64,000 nt of DNA from Flavobacterium sp. 90 (GTDB taxonomy: Bacteria > Bacteroidota > Bacteroidia > Flavobacteriales > Flavobacteriaceae), in contig NZ_SMGE01000001.1 of NCBI RefSeq assembly GCF_004339525.1, positions 6,589,813 to 6,653,812 on the forward strand, read 5' to 3'. The notes beneath the pieces are model-generated. The model did not search any database. It saw nothing but the letters and a program-made list of their open reading frames with translations, and was not told the DNA's origin. The translations under genes and the position numbers were made by a program. Positions 33,208 through 41,460 of the stretch are shown here, one piece after another (the stretch's first letter is position 1; each line of letters begins with the position of its first letter).

Positions 33208-35592
33208 TTATCTAGCTCTTTTTTTCTCTTCTTCATTTCCAGAATCATGTTGGCTTACATTGATCTTTTTATTTCCAAAATTATAAACTACAGATACGCG
33301 TGCAAATCGGTTACTTTCGTTTTGGCTATAAACTTGTTTCACACCATTTACGATTGAAACATCGTTTTTCAAATAAGATGTATTAAAAATATCATTTAAT
33401 AAAAAAGCAATTTGCAATGATTTGCTTAACAAATCTTGTTTATAACCAATATTCAAACTAGACACATAACCTGTTTCATACAAACCACTTTTATAAGGCG
33501 AAGTATAATTAAAATCAACTTGCAATTTTGACGTTTTTCCTAATGAGAATGTATTGTTTGTTGAAAAATCAACTTCAAGACCATTTACAGGAGTTGCATT
33601 GATATCTTTTATAAACTTAATATTAGATCCTAAAAAATAAATAGAATTCTCGCTTTCCCACCAATCTGCAAAACTCACCGAATACGTTTCTCCAATTCCA
33701 TAATTAATACCTTTAAAATAATTATCTCTTGATACCACTTGCGTAAGCGTTTCTGGATTTGCAGTAAATATTACACCATAACCATCTGTAATCGAATTTA
33801 AGAAAAGACTCGTTCTTAATATTTTTTTATACGAATGCACAAACTCAAAATTGTCACTAAAAGAAGGTTTCAAAAACGGATTTCCTTCAGAATAACTATT
33901 ACTACTGATATAAACTCTAAACGGATTCAATAAAGCAAAACCAGGTCTGCGGATTCTCTTTCCATAATTTAAACTAAAATTATTATCTTCATTTCTCTTG
34001 TAAGACGCATAAAACGTTGGGAATAATTTAAAATAATTGTTTACCGTTTCCTGATTTAAAGTCTCCGAAAAACCATTTGTTTGTGTATTTTCTAATCTTA
34101 ATCCCAATTGAAAATCCCATTTTTCATTGATTTTTTTATTTCCACTAATGTAAATCGCCTGATTATTTTCGGTGTATTTAAATCGATTCGTTTGATTAGG
34201 ATCTAATACCGGAGTTCCTGTAATTGTATTAAAGAAAACCACATCGCTTTTACTGGTTGTAAAACTCGCTTTTGCGCCATAAGACAAATTCAACGCTTCA
34301 AGAGGATGATCCATATCAGCTTTGAAACTCAAATTATCAATATTCTGGTTAGAAAAATTTCGCGCCGACTGATTTACATCAACAAAAGTTCCATCAGCAT
34401 CATAATTGTTAGCAAGAAAATTTCTGTCGAATTTTGAATCATAATTAAAGTAATCTACATCAAAAGATAATTTACGATTTAGAGAATCAAGTTTAGTAAT
34501 CAAATGCAAATTATAAGTTTCATTACCCACTTTTCGATCTAGGAAACTCTTGTTTAAGATATAACTCTTCAATTCATTTTGAGCATTATAATTATTGATT
34601 CTAATATCTGAGTCAAAATTCGGATTGCTTTTGTCTCTTAAAACTTGAAAACCAATACTTGTTCTTTCTGAAAGATCGTAATCTAAAGCCACTTTTCCGG
34701 ATAGGTTTTCCTGATTATATTTTGTCGTTACATCCATTTTCGTAGGACCTTCGGCAAAATACATATCCAGTGTTTCTTTAAGATTGCTATAACCTGTTTT
34801 ACCATTAATACTCGCCGAAAATCGGAACTTATTTTTATTATAAAAGAAATTATTTCTCAAATTATAAATTCCGTATTTGTTTTGATCGTACGAAGCTGTA
34901 GTTGTATTTTTCCAGGAATCACGAACTCCTTTTTTCATAATAATATTGATCAATCCGCCAGTTCCTTCGGCTTCATATTTTGCAGGCGGATTGCTGATAA
35001 TTTCAATGTTTTTGATATCATTTGCCGAAATAGATTTCAGATAATTATTCAGTTCTTCGCCTGTTAATTCGATCATTCTTCCGTCAATCATTACGCGAGA
35101 AGCTCCTTTTCCTAATATATTAATAACATCATTTTGAACTGCAACGCCCGGAGCCGTATTTATGGCACTCAAAGCATCGCCTCCAACATTTGTCACATTA
35201 TTTTCAAGATTATAAACCAGACGATCTGTTTTTTGTTCAATCGTATTTCTTTTTGATTGAATGACAACTTCGCCCAAATTCGTTACATTTTCTTTTAAAG
35301 TAATCAAACCTAGATTGATGTCTTTTTCAATCATTATATCTTTTTCAAATTCAGAATATCCAATCAGGCTTATTTTTACTTTACAAAATCCTTTACTTAA
35401 CATCACTTCAAAACTTCCGTCTTCTTTTGTTGTAGTTCCGTTTATAATTTTTCCTTCTTGATTTAAGATTACAACATCTGCCCAGGCAACGGGAGCTTTT
35501 TCATCAGCAACTTTTCCATTTAATTTAAAGGTTGTTTGCGCTAAACAAAAAAGAGGCAATAGTAAAAAAATAAAGAGGTTAACTTTTTTCAT
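33208..35592 (-). CDS. Outer-membrane beta-barrel protein with TonB-like plug and carboxypeptidase-regulatory domain
   Basis: A protein of about 794 residues. A signal peptide (LFIFLLLPLFCLAQ) is followed by a carboxypeptidase-regulatory-like domain (TFKLNGKVADEKAPVAWADV...GSFEV, about 20-105), a plug-like region (IEQKTDRLVYNLENN ... GRMIELTGEELNNYLKSI ... IEIISNPPAKYEAEGTGGLINI) and a long beta-barrel with many aromatic-terminated strands. The type matches the 'outer membrane beta-barrel family protein' group of Bacteroidota rather than SusC. The cargo is unknown. ATG at 35592 was chosen before the signal peptide; an upstream ATG at 35667 adds a non-signal stretch. Two membrane-AraC genes lie upstream, a plausible regulatory link. 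Confidence 0.88.
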   Translation of the reverse strand: MKKVNLFIFLLLPLFCLAQTTFKLNGKVADEKAPVAWADVVILNQEGKIINGTTTKEDGSFEVMLSKGFCKVKISLIGYSEFEKDIMIEKDINLGLITLKENVTNLGEVVIQSKRNTIEQKTDRLVYNLENNVTNVGGDALSAINTAPGVAVQNDVINILGKGASRVMIDGRMIELTGEELNNYLKSISANDIKNIEIISNPPAKYEAEGTGGLINIIMKKGVRDSWKNTTTASYDQNKYGIYNLRNNFFYNKNKFRFSASINGKTGYSNLKETLDMYFAEGPTKMDVTTKYNQENLSGKVALDYDLSERTSIGFQVLRDKSNPNFDSDIRINNYNAQNELKSYILNKSFLDRKVGNETYNLHLITKLDSLNRKLSFDVDYFNYDSKFDRNFLANNYDADGTFVDVNQSARNFSNQNIDNLSFKADMDHPLEALNLSYGAKASFTTSKSDVVFFNTITGTPVLDPNQTNRFKYTENNQAIYISGNKKINEKWDFQLGLRLENTQTNGFSETLNQETVNNYFKLFPTFYASYKRNEDNNFSLNYGKRIRRPGFALLNPFRVYISSNSYSEGNPFLKPSFSDNFEFVHSYKKILRTSLFLNSITDGYGVIFTANPETLTQVVSRDNYFKGINYGIGETYSVSFADWWESENSIYFLGSNIKFIKDINATPVNGLEVDFSTNNTFSLGKTSKLQVDFNYTSPYKSGLYETGYVSSLNIGYKQDLLSKSLQIAFLLNDIFNTSYLKNDVSIVNGVKQVYSQNESNRFARVSVVYNFGNKKINVSQHDSGNEEEKKRAR

Positions 35593-35747
35593 AATTTCTA
35601 ATTTTAAACTTGTTTCGATTAATTTGAAGCAAAGTTGCCTTAGAAATCTTGAGTACGCGACCGACAAAAAAAAGTCGAACCAATTTCTACTTAGAAAATT
35701 GGTTCGATTTTATTAAGTGCGAAGTACGACTTTTTACAAAACTCTAA

Positions 35748-36890
35748 TTATGAAGCGTTTCGGTAAGCCGTTGGCGTTAAATTTGTATATTTTTTAAACG
35801 AAGTATTAAAAGACGATTTTGAATTAAAACCAACTTCATACAGAATTTCTAAAACGGTCAAATCACTTTTTAGTGGATTTTTTAAAATACTCATTGCTTT
35901 TTGAATGCGATATTCATTTACAAAATCAAAAAAATGCTGATTGATATGATGATTAATCAAAACGGATAAATCACGAACCGGAATATCAATTTGATTGGAG
36001 AGTTCCTGAATCGTAAGCGATGGATCCAGAAAAGGTTCTTTTTCGATCATATATTGTTTTAGTGTCGAAATTTGCGCCGAAATTATCTCGTTTTTCGGAT
36101 CGTTTATTTCGATAATATTTTCTTTAGGAAGAATATCTCTGGCTAATTCTAATTTAGAATCAATTCCTCTAAAAAGTTCGGGATGATTCAATGCTTTCAA
36201 TACAAACCAACACGTTACTATTAGCGCCAAAAATTGCATTACTACATTTGCCCAAATCCACAACGATTCAAAAGGAGTAAATCTTAAAACATTCTTAGCA
36301 ATTGATAAATAATATAACGTAAAGAATACAATCGATATCTGAAACAACCATTTGAAAATAGAAGTTTTAGGATTCGTATAATTTTCCTGATATAGTTCTT
36401 TATATTTTTTTAAAACTGAAAATGTTGCAATACTATAGATTATGATTTGCAAGGCCAGCATAAACTGGAAGCTATAAAATTCCGGCATTTGACTACGATG
36501 ATTATAAAACTGCATTTTATCAACATCACTCCCAAAGTAAAGTCTGAATATAAAAACGGTATTTATAATTATAAATGGAATTGTATGAACTAAATACTTG
36601 GCTTTTAATCGAAAATCAGTAAAACAAACTGATACTATATAAAGGTAGAAAACAGGAATTGTCAGAGCGCAAGTCGTCCACCTGAAAAATTCTAAATTAA
36701 AATGACTTTTTACGAAACTCTCACTAATAAAAATTCCAATATTATCAATTGCAAAAAATAGTAGATATAAAGCAAACAGCCTGTTTGCCAGTTTGTTTTG
36801 AGTTTTCACAGTCACTAAAAAGAACGCAAGTAATAGTGATACAAAAACTGACATCCAGCCCATAATACCTAAAAAGCTATCTATATCCAT
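35748..36890 (-). CDS. Membrane-anchored AraC family regulator, copy 1
   Basis: A 380-residue protein whose first 235 residues are hydrophobic with about seven transmembrane helices. The C-terminal ~100 residues form an AraC-type DNA-binding domain: two helix-turn-helix units ending LTVLEILYEVGFNSKSSFNTSF and NLTPTAYRN. A linker of about 40 residues joins them. Such proteins bind DNA while held in the inner membrane. It is a clear paralogue of the next gene upstream; their final 75 residues are almost identical. It probably controls the outer-membrane gene at 33208 or itself. A -7 element lies at 36918-36911. Confidence 0.9.
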   Translation of the reverse strand: MDIDSFLGIMGWMSVFVSLLLAFFLVTVKTQNKLANRLFALYLLFFAIDNIGIFISESFVKSHFNLEFFRWTTCALTIPVFYLYIVSVCFTDFRLKAKYLVHTIPFIIINTVFIFRLYFGSDVDKMQFYNHRSQMPEFYSFQFMLALQIIIYSIATFSVLKKYKELYQENYTNPKTSIFKWLFQISIVFFTLYYLSIAKNVLRFTPFESLWIWANVVMQFLALIVTCWFVLKALNHPELFRGIDSKLELARDILPKENIIEINDPKNEIISAQISTLKQYMIEKEPFLDPSLTIQELSNQIDIPVRDLSVLINHHINQHFFDFVNEYRIQKAMSILKNPLKSDLTVLEILYEVGFNSKSSFNTSFKKYTNLTPTAYRNAS

Positions 36891-36910
36891 TAATTTTTTT
36901 GATTATTAAA

Positions 36911-36918
36911 CAAATATA
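36911..36918 (-). promoter_or_regulatory. -7 element of AraC copy 1, in a duplicated promoter
   Basis: CAAATATA (TATATTTG on minus) lies about 20 bases before the ATG at 36890. It begins a 23-base stretch (36911-36933) identical to that at 38137-38159 before the paralogue, so the promoter was duplicated along with the gene. Confidence 0.65.
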
Positions 36919-36972
36919 ATATTTTAGTTCTTTAAGTCGAATTCCTAAAAGCAAGCATTAACAAACGTTTTA

Positions 36973-38118
36973 TTATGAAGCATTTCTGTAAGCTGTAGGC
37001 GTGAGATTTGTATGTTTTTTGAAAGAAGTATTAAAAGATGATTTCGAGTTGAAACCAACTTCATATAAAATTTCTAAAACGGTCAGGTTGTTTTTTACAG
37101 GATTTTTTAAAATACTCATTGCTTTTTGAATACGATATTCATTTACAAAATCAAAAAAATGCTGGTTCATATGGTGATTAATCAAAACAGATAAATCACG
37201 AACGGGAACATTAAACTGATTTGCCAATTCCTGAATCGTAAGCGACGGATCAAGATAAGGCTCTTTCTCTGTCATATAATTTTTTAATGCCAAAATTTGA
37301 GTAGAAACAGCTTCGTCGCGATTGATTTCTACTTCAATAATCTCTTTATTTTCTTTAGGTAAAAAATCTTTTGTCAATTGCAAGTTAGAATTGATTCCTC
37401 TAAAAAGCTCGGGATGATTTAGTGCTTTCATTACAAACCAACAGATTACGCACAAAGCCATAATTACCATAAGCACATTTCCCCAAAGAAAAGCATCTCT
37501 GGAAGTCGTATAACGCATTAGATTTTTTATAGCCGTAATAGAATGCATTACTGCAAAAACACAATTCATCTGAAAAAGCCAATTATAGGTAGAAGTACTT
37601 GGATTGGTGTAATTTTCGAGATAGATTTTTCGGTATTTTTTTAAAATTATAAAGATCGTTACAATATAAAACCAATACTGAATCTCAATTAAAATCTGAA
37701 AAAAAAGTACTTCAGACATTTTATTGTAATTGGATATAAACAGCTCTTTTGCAATTCCGGTTTCTAAATAAAATCTGGGCATGAAAACTAAATTCATCAC
37801 TATAAAAGGAAGTGTATATACTAAATGCTTCCATTTTAATCGAAAATCAGAATAACAAGCTGCTAAAACATAAAGATAAATCAAAGGCATTTCGAGCAAA
37901 CAAGTTGTTGATCTTAAAATCTCTAAATCGACATATTGCTGAGGAAAAGTATAATCTAAAAGTCCGCTGAAATCAATTGCCGACAAAATAATAAAACTAG
38001 CAAAAAGTCGGTTTGCCAATTTATTCTCTGTTTTTACTGTGAGTAAAAAAAGTGCCAAAAGCAACGAAACAAAAACAGCAATGCGAGCAACGCCGTCCAA
38101 AAAAACCAATTTATCCAT
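36973..38118 (-). CDS. Membrane-anchored AraC family regulator, copy 2
   Basis: A 381-residue paralogue of the gene at 35748. It has the same layout: an N-terminal block of about seven hydrophobic helices, a short linker with an EKEPYLDPSLTIQELANQ segment, and the AraC helix-turn-helix domain with VLEILYEVGFNSKSSFNTSFKKHTN. The transmembrane halves diverge far more than the DNA-binding halves, which suggests different input signals but shared or overlapping target sites. Its -7 element at 38144-38137 sits in a stretch identical to the one before copy 1. Confidence 0.9.
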   Translation of the reverse strand: MDKLVFLDGVARIAVFVSLLLALFLLTVKTENKLANRLFASFIILSAIDFSGLLDYTFPQQYVDLEILRSTTCLLEMPLIYLYVLAACYSDFRLKWKHLVYTLPFIVMNLVFMPRFYLETGIAKELFISNYNKMSEVLFFQILIEIQYWFYIVTIFIILKKYRKIYLENYTNPSTSTYNWLFQMNCVFAVMHSITAIKNLMRYTTSRDAFLWGNVLMVIMALCVICWFVMKALNHPELFRGINSNLQLTKDFLPKENKEIIEVEINRDEAVSTQILALKNYMTEKEPYLDPSLTIQELANQFNVPVRDLSVLINHHMNQHFFDFVNEYRIQKAMSILKNPVKNNLTVLEILYEVGFNSKSSFNTSFKKHTNLTPTAYRNAS

Positions 38119-38136
38119 TTATCGTTTAATATTTCT

Positions 38137-38144
38137 CAAATATA
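38137..38144 (-). promoter_or_regulatory. -7 element of AraC copy 2, in a duplicated promoter
   Basis: CAAATATA (TATATTTG on minus), 18 bases before the ATG at 38118. The surrounding bases 38137-38159 equal 36911-36933 exactly. Confidence 0.65.
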
Positions 38145-38191
38145 ATATTTTAGTTCTTTTAAAAAGGTTCTAAAAATTGTGATAAAAAGAT

Positions 38192-38199
38192 TAATTTTG
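38192..38199 (+). promoter_or_regulatory. -7 element of murQ
   Basis: TAATTTTG is an exact TAnnTTTG, 23 bases before the ATG at 38223. It is divergent from the AraC promoter at 38144. Confidence 0.5.
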
Positions 38200-38222
38200 G
38201 ACAAGAGCAATTATACTAAAAA

Positions 38223-39035
38223 ATGACCTTTACAAAGACCACAGAACAAGCTTCAAAATACGAACATTTAGAAAAAATGTCGGTTCATGAATTGCTTATT
38301 AATATCAATCAGGAAGACAAAACAGTTCCTGACGCTGTCCAAAAAGCTATACCACAAATTGAAACTTTAGTGGCGCAAGTAGTTGATAAATTAAAAATAG
38401 GCGGACGATTGTTTTACATCGGCGCAGGAACATCAGGACGTTTAGGCGTTGTTGATGCATCTGAGTGTCCTCCTACTTTTGGAGTCCCTTTTGACTTGGT
38501 AAACGGAATTATTGCCGGTGGTGACACTGCAATTCGTCGTGCCGTAGAAAATGCCGAAGACAATGCAACGCAAGCCTGGATTGATTTGCAAGCCAGTAAT
38601 ATTGGTCCAAATGATGTTGTAATTGGTATTGCGGCTTCCGGGACTACACCTTATGTTATTGGTGGCTTAGAAACATGCAATCAAAATAATATTGTTACGG
38701 GATGTATTACGAACAATGCAGGAAGTCCTTTGGCACTTACAGCAAAATTTCCCGTTGAAGTAGTTGTTGGTCCTGAATTCATTACCGGAAGTTCCAGAAT
38801 GAAAGCAGGAACGGCTCAAAAATTAGTCCTAAATATGATCTCTACTGCAGCAATGATTCAGCTTGGGAAAGTAAAAGGCAACAAAATGGTTGATATGCAG
38901 TTAAGCAATATCAAACTGGTTGATAGAGGTGTAAAAATGATTATGGGAGAAATTCCGGTTTCATATGAAGAAGCTTCTGAATTATTAAAAAAATACGGCA
39001 GCGTGAGAAATGCTGTTGATAATTATAACAAGTAA
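38223..39035 (+). CDS. murQ: N-acetylmuramic acid 6-phosphate etherase
   Basis: A 270-residue SIS-domain lyase that cleaves the lactyl ether of MurNAc-6-phosphate to GlcNAc-6-phosphate and lactate, a step of peptidoglycan recycling. The SIS signature is GAGTSGRLGVVDASECPPTFG (about 65-85, with the catalytic-type Glu in SEC) and GSSRMKAGTAQKLVLN follows further on. It is slightly shorter than the ~300 residues of Enterobacterial MurQ but contains both landmarks. Repeats fill the 350 bases after it; a small DUF6095 gene comes next. Confidence 0.92.
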   Translation: MTFTKTTEQASKYEHLEKMSVHELLININQEDKTVPDAVQKAIPQIETLVAQVVDKLKIGGRLFYIGAGTSGRLGVVDASECPPTFGVPFDLVNGIIAGGDTAIRRAVENAEDNATQAWIDLQASNIGPNDVVIGIAASGTTPYVIGGLETCNQNNIVTGCITNNAGSPLALTAKFPVEVVVGPEFITGSSRMKAGTAQKLVLNMISTAAMIQLGKVKGNKMVDMQLSNIKLVDRGVKMIMGEIPVSYEEASELLKKYGSVRNAVDNYNK

Positions 39036-39385
39036 AAGTTTTTCTGTGTGGTTTATTTAACCGCAAAGAGGCAAAGGTTTTACGCAAAGTTCGCTAAGTT
39101 TATTGTTTAATCTTTGTCTAAGATCGCAAAGTCTCTCGAGTAATCTTTGTCAAAGTTTCAAACTTTGACAAAGATGTCGTAAAGTTTGTCATTTCGACGA
39201 GAGGAGACTCGAGCGATAGCGAACAGACGAAGTAAATCACACTCGTAAATCGACAAAGATTGGACATATACATTGTAGAGTTTCTTGTGTGATTTCTCCT
39301 CTCGTCGAAATGACAAGATTGTGAAAAACCTGAAACAAAGAAAACTTGAAATCTGAAACTTTCAAAACCTGAAACAAAAAACAAA
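39036..39385. repeat. Intergenic repeat cluster with two palindromic elements
   Basis: No gene. A first part has GCAAAG words (39060-39130). A perfect palindrome with 16-base arms and one central base occupies 39143-39175 (core CTTTGTCAAAG / CTTTGACAAAG). Then comes an element with perfect 22-base arms at 39186-39207 and 39295-39316 (TTGTCATTTCGACGAGAGG and its complement) enclosing CGACAAAGATTGG. The same element type, diverged, recurs at 56665-56780. Confidence 0.85.
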
Positions 39386-39607
39386 ATGGCAACAAATAAA
39401 GAATTATTAGGAAAAGGAATTAAATATTTATCAGGTTCATTACCGTTATTGTTTATTGGGCCTTCGTTGATTTATAATGCTTTTATGAATCAACATACAA
39501 ACTGGCATTATTTGGTTTTAGGAATTGGAATTGTGGCTTGTTTAAGCGCTATGTTTTTAATTTTCTATGGATTGAAAATTATCATGAAAGGTATATTTAA
39601 TGACTAA
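39386..39607 (+). CDS. DUF6095 family small membrane protein
   Basis: A 73-residue protein with two transmembrane helices (about 16-30 and 42-65) separated by NAFMNQHTNWHY. The start MATNKELLGKGIKYLSGSLPLLFIGPSLIY is the DUF6095 pattern seen downstream of murQ in related species as I recall. Function unknown; inner-membrane location inferred. It ends 27 bases before the antitoxin-like gene. Confidence 0.82.
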   Translation: MATNKELLGKGIKYLSGSLPLLFIGPSLIYNAFMNQHTNWHYLVLGIGIVACLSAMFLIFYGLKIIMKGIFND

Positions 39608-39634
39608 TTTGTATCTTTACTAAAATTCGCTATC

Positions 39635-39865
39635 ATGGATATACAAGCAGAAATAAATTGGATTCATCAAGAGATTGATAAAGTAAAAGATCCTTCTTTT
39701 CTAGAAAAATTAAAACATCTTTTGCAATCGGTCAACAACCCTACAGTTGATGCAGATGCTGCATATAATTTGGATATAGAAAATGCCTTGGAAAACATTA
39801 AAAAAGGTAATTTTTATACCGAAGATGAAGCCAAAGAAATTGCAAAAAAATGGGGAAGAAAATAA
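39635..39865 (+). CDS. Putative antitoxin of a RelE/ParE-type module
   Basis: A 76-residue protein of the size and position of a ParD/RelB-type antitoxin. It has an N-terminal helix-rich part (IQAEINWIHQEIDKVKDPSFLEKLKHLL) and a C-terminal segment with DIENALENIKKGNFYTEDEAKEIAKKWGRK, the kind of tail that wraps the toxin. No classical ribbon-helix-helix motif is evident. It overlaps the toxin gene by 16 bases, the normal order antitoxin then toxin. Confidence 0.75.
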   Translation: MDIQAEINWIHQEIDKVKDPSFLEKLKHLLQSVNNPTVDADAAYNLDIENALENIKKGNFYTEDEAKEIAKKWGRK

Positions 39866-40164
39866 TTTGGTCTAAAGATGCTTTAAACCAATTAGAAGAC
39901 ATCCATTTTTATATTTTTTTTGAAAGTAAATCAATTACAATTGCTGATAAAGTAGTTAATACCATTTTTGACAGCACTGAAATATTAAAAACACAACCCG
40001 AAATATATAAACTCGATAAGCAAAAAACCAATAATGACGGTAGTTTTAGAGTTTATGCAGTATATAATTTTGCGATCTCATACCAAATAACAGAAGAGAT
40101 TATTCATATTCTTCGAGTACGTCATAACGCTCAGAAACCAAAAAAACATTCATGGAAAGTCTAA
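39850..40164 (+). CDS. RelE/ParE superfamily toxin
   Basis: A 104-residue protein with the ParE-type layout: IIWSKDALNQLEDIHFYI (first helix pair), IADKVVNTIFDSTEIL (second helix), GSFRVYAVYNFAISYQIT (beta strands) and the terminal IIHILRVRHNAQKPKK with the arginine and histidine near the end. ParE members poison DNA gyrase, RelE members cleave mRNA at the ribosome; the sequence alone leans to ParE but does not settle it. It overlaps the antitoxin gene by 16 bases and the pentapeptide-repeat gene downstream by 13. Confidence 0.82.
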   Translation: MGKKIIWSKDALNQLEDIHFYIFFESKSITIADKVVNTIFDSTEILKTQPEIYKLDKQKTNNDGSFRVYAVYNFAISYQITEEIIHILRVRHNAQKPKKHSWKV

Positions 40165-40724
40165 TTCACATTCAGAAAACCTTCGAGAAAGTTGCTTATA
40201 TCGACAAAAAAATAAACAATCGGGAGTTTGAAGATTGTGTTTTTAAAAACTGTGACTTCTCCAATAGTAATTTTGGTTACAATACTTTTTTAGACTGCGA
40301 ATTTATTGATTGTAACTTGTCGATGACAAGTTTGTTTAGTACAAGTTTGAAGAATGTTACTTTCAAAAATTGCAAACTTCTTGGAATTGCTTTTAACGAA
40401 TGTGACGATTTTTTATTTCAGGTTTATTTTGAAGAAAGCACTTTAGATTATGCTATTTTTTCGAATAAAAAAATGCCTAAAACCAAGTTTATCAATTGTT
40501 CTGTTAGAGAAGTTACTTTTATAGGAACCAACTTAACGAGTTCGGTTTTTGATAATTGTAATTTAGAAGGCGCTATTTTTAATGATACACAATTGGCGGC
40601 TGTTAATTTTAAAACTGCATACAATTACAAAATTGATCCCGAATTTAATCCAATGAGAAAAGCGCAATTTTCTAATGACGGCATTGTTGGGCTTTTAGAT
40701 AAATACGATATTAAAATAGTTTAA
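40152..40724 (+). CDS. Pentapeptide-repeat protein
   Basis: A 190-residue right-handed quadrilateral beta-helix protein. Tandem pentapeptides with F or L at the central position run from about 25 to 155 (FEDCVFKNCDFSNSNF, FLDCEFIDCNLS, LKNVTFKNCKL, TKFINCS, SSVFDNCNLEGAIFNDTQL). The C-terminal cap DPEFNPMRKAQFSNDG...LLDKYDIKIV resembles Qnr/McbG-like proteins, which mimic DNA and shield gyrase. Cys is common at the loop positions. Overlap with the toxin gene suggests translation coupled to the toxin-antitoxin pair. A gyrase-protecting role is an inference. Confidence 0.85.
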   Translation: MESLIHIQKTFEKVAYIDKKINNREFEDCVFKNCDFSNSNFGYNTFLDCEFIDCNLSMTSLFSTSLKNVTFKNCKLLGIAFNECDDFLFQVYFEESTLDYAIFSNKKMPKTKFINCSVREVTFIGTNLTSSVFDNCNLEGAIFNDTQLAAVNFKTAYNYKIDPEFNPMRKAQFSNDGIVGLLDKYDIKIV

Positions 40725-40750
40725 CGTCGGGTTAATAATTTTAAAAGAAC

Positions 40751-40838
40751 GCCACGAATTTCACGAATTTACACAAATTAAAATTAAATCGCTTCTACAT
40801 GAAAAATACAATTCGTGTAAATTCGTGAAATTCGTGGC
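40751..40838. repeat. 29-base inverted repeat (GCCACGAATTTCACG family)
   Basis: The left arm 40751-40779 and right arm 40810-40838 are reverse complements with one mismatch in 29. The loop is about 30 AT-rich bases. Within each arm the words CACGAATTT occur twice, so arms are themselves repetitive. It lies between the pentapeptide-repeat gene and the DUF1572 gene. Confidence 0.92.
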
Positions 40839-40853
40839 AAAAAATAAATAATC

Positions 40854-41429
40854 ATGGAAGCAAATGAATCTTATTTAGAAAGCGTTAAAAAGCAATTTTT
40901 GTATTATAAAATGTTGGGAGAAAAAGCGATGGATCAATTAGAACCGGAACAGCTTTTTGTAGCAATTAATGAAGATACGAATAGTATTGCCACGATTATA
41001 AAACACGTTTCGGGCAATATGTTGTCGCGCTGGACTGATTTTCTAACTTCGGATGGTGAAAAAGATTGGCGCAATCGCGATGCTGAATTTGAAAATGATT
41101 TACAATCAAAAGAAGAAGTTCTTGAAATTTGGAATAAAGGATGGAATGTTTTTCTTGATACTTTGAATAGTTTGAAACCAGAACAACTTTCGGACATTAT
41201 ATATATTCGTAACGAAGGTCATACGGTTATTGAAGCCATAAATCGCCAATTGGCACATTACCCTTATCATATTGGACAAATTGTTTTTTATGCCAAACAA
41301 CTAAAAAACAGTAGTTGGGATAGTTTATCGATTCCAAAGAATAAATCAGGAAATTATAATGCTGAAAAATTTGCCAAGGAAAAAGAAATCAAGAACTTTA
41401 CCGATGACGAATTGAAAAGATTGAAATAA
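40854..41429 (+). CDS. DUF1572 family protein (DinB/YfiT superfamily)
   Basis: A 191-residue four-helix-bundle protein of the DinB-like superfamily. Histidines expected at the metal site are seen in IIKHVSGNMLSRWTDFL and LAHYPYHIGQIVFYAK, along with DWRNRDAEF. Family members may be metal-dependent thiol transferases or hydrolases (bacillithiol related in Firmicutes), but the substrate here is unknown. It starts 15 bases after a large inverted repeat. Confidence 0.88.
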   Translation: MEANESYLESVKKQFLYYKMLGEKAMDQLEPEQLFVAINEDTNSIATIIKHVSGNMLSRWTDFLTSDGEKDWRNRDAEFENDLQSKEEVLEIWNKGWNVFLDTLNSLKPEQLSDIIYIRNEGHTVIEAINRQLAHYPYHIGQIVFYAKQLKNSSWDSLSIPKNKSGNYNAEKFAKEKEIKNFTDDELKRLK

Positions 41430-41460
41430 CGATTATTATATTTATCTCAGCATTATAAAT

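Noticed and set aside
39118..39384. 88-residue minus-strand frame after murQ
   Set aside because: It reads through two palindromic repeat elements; the open frame is a by-product of the repeats.
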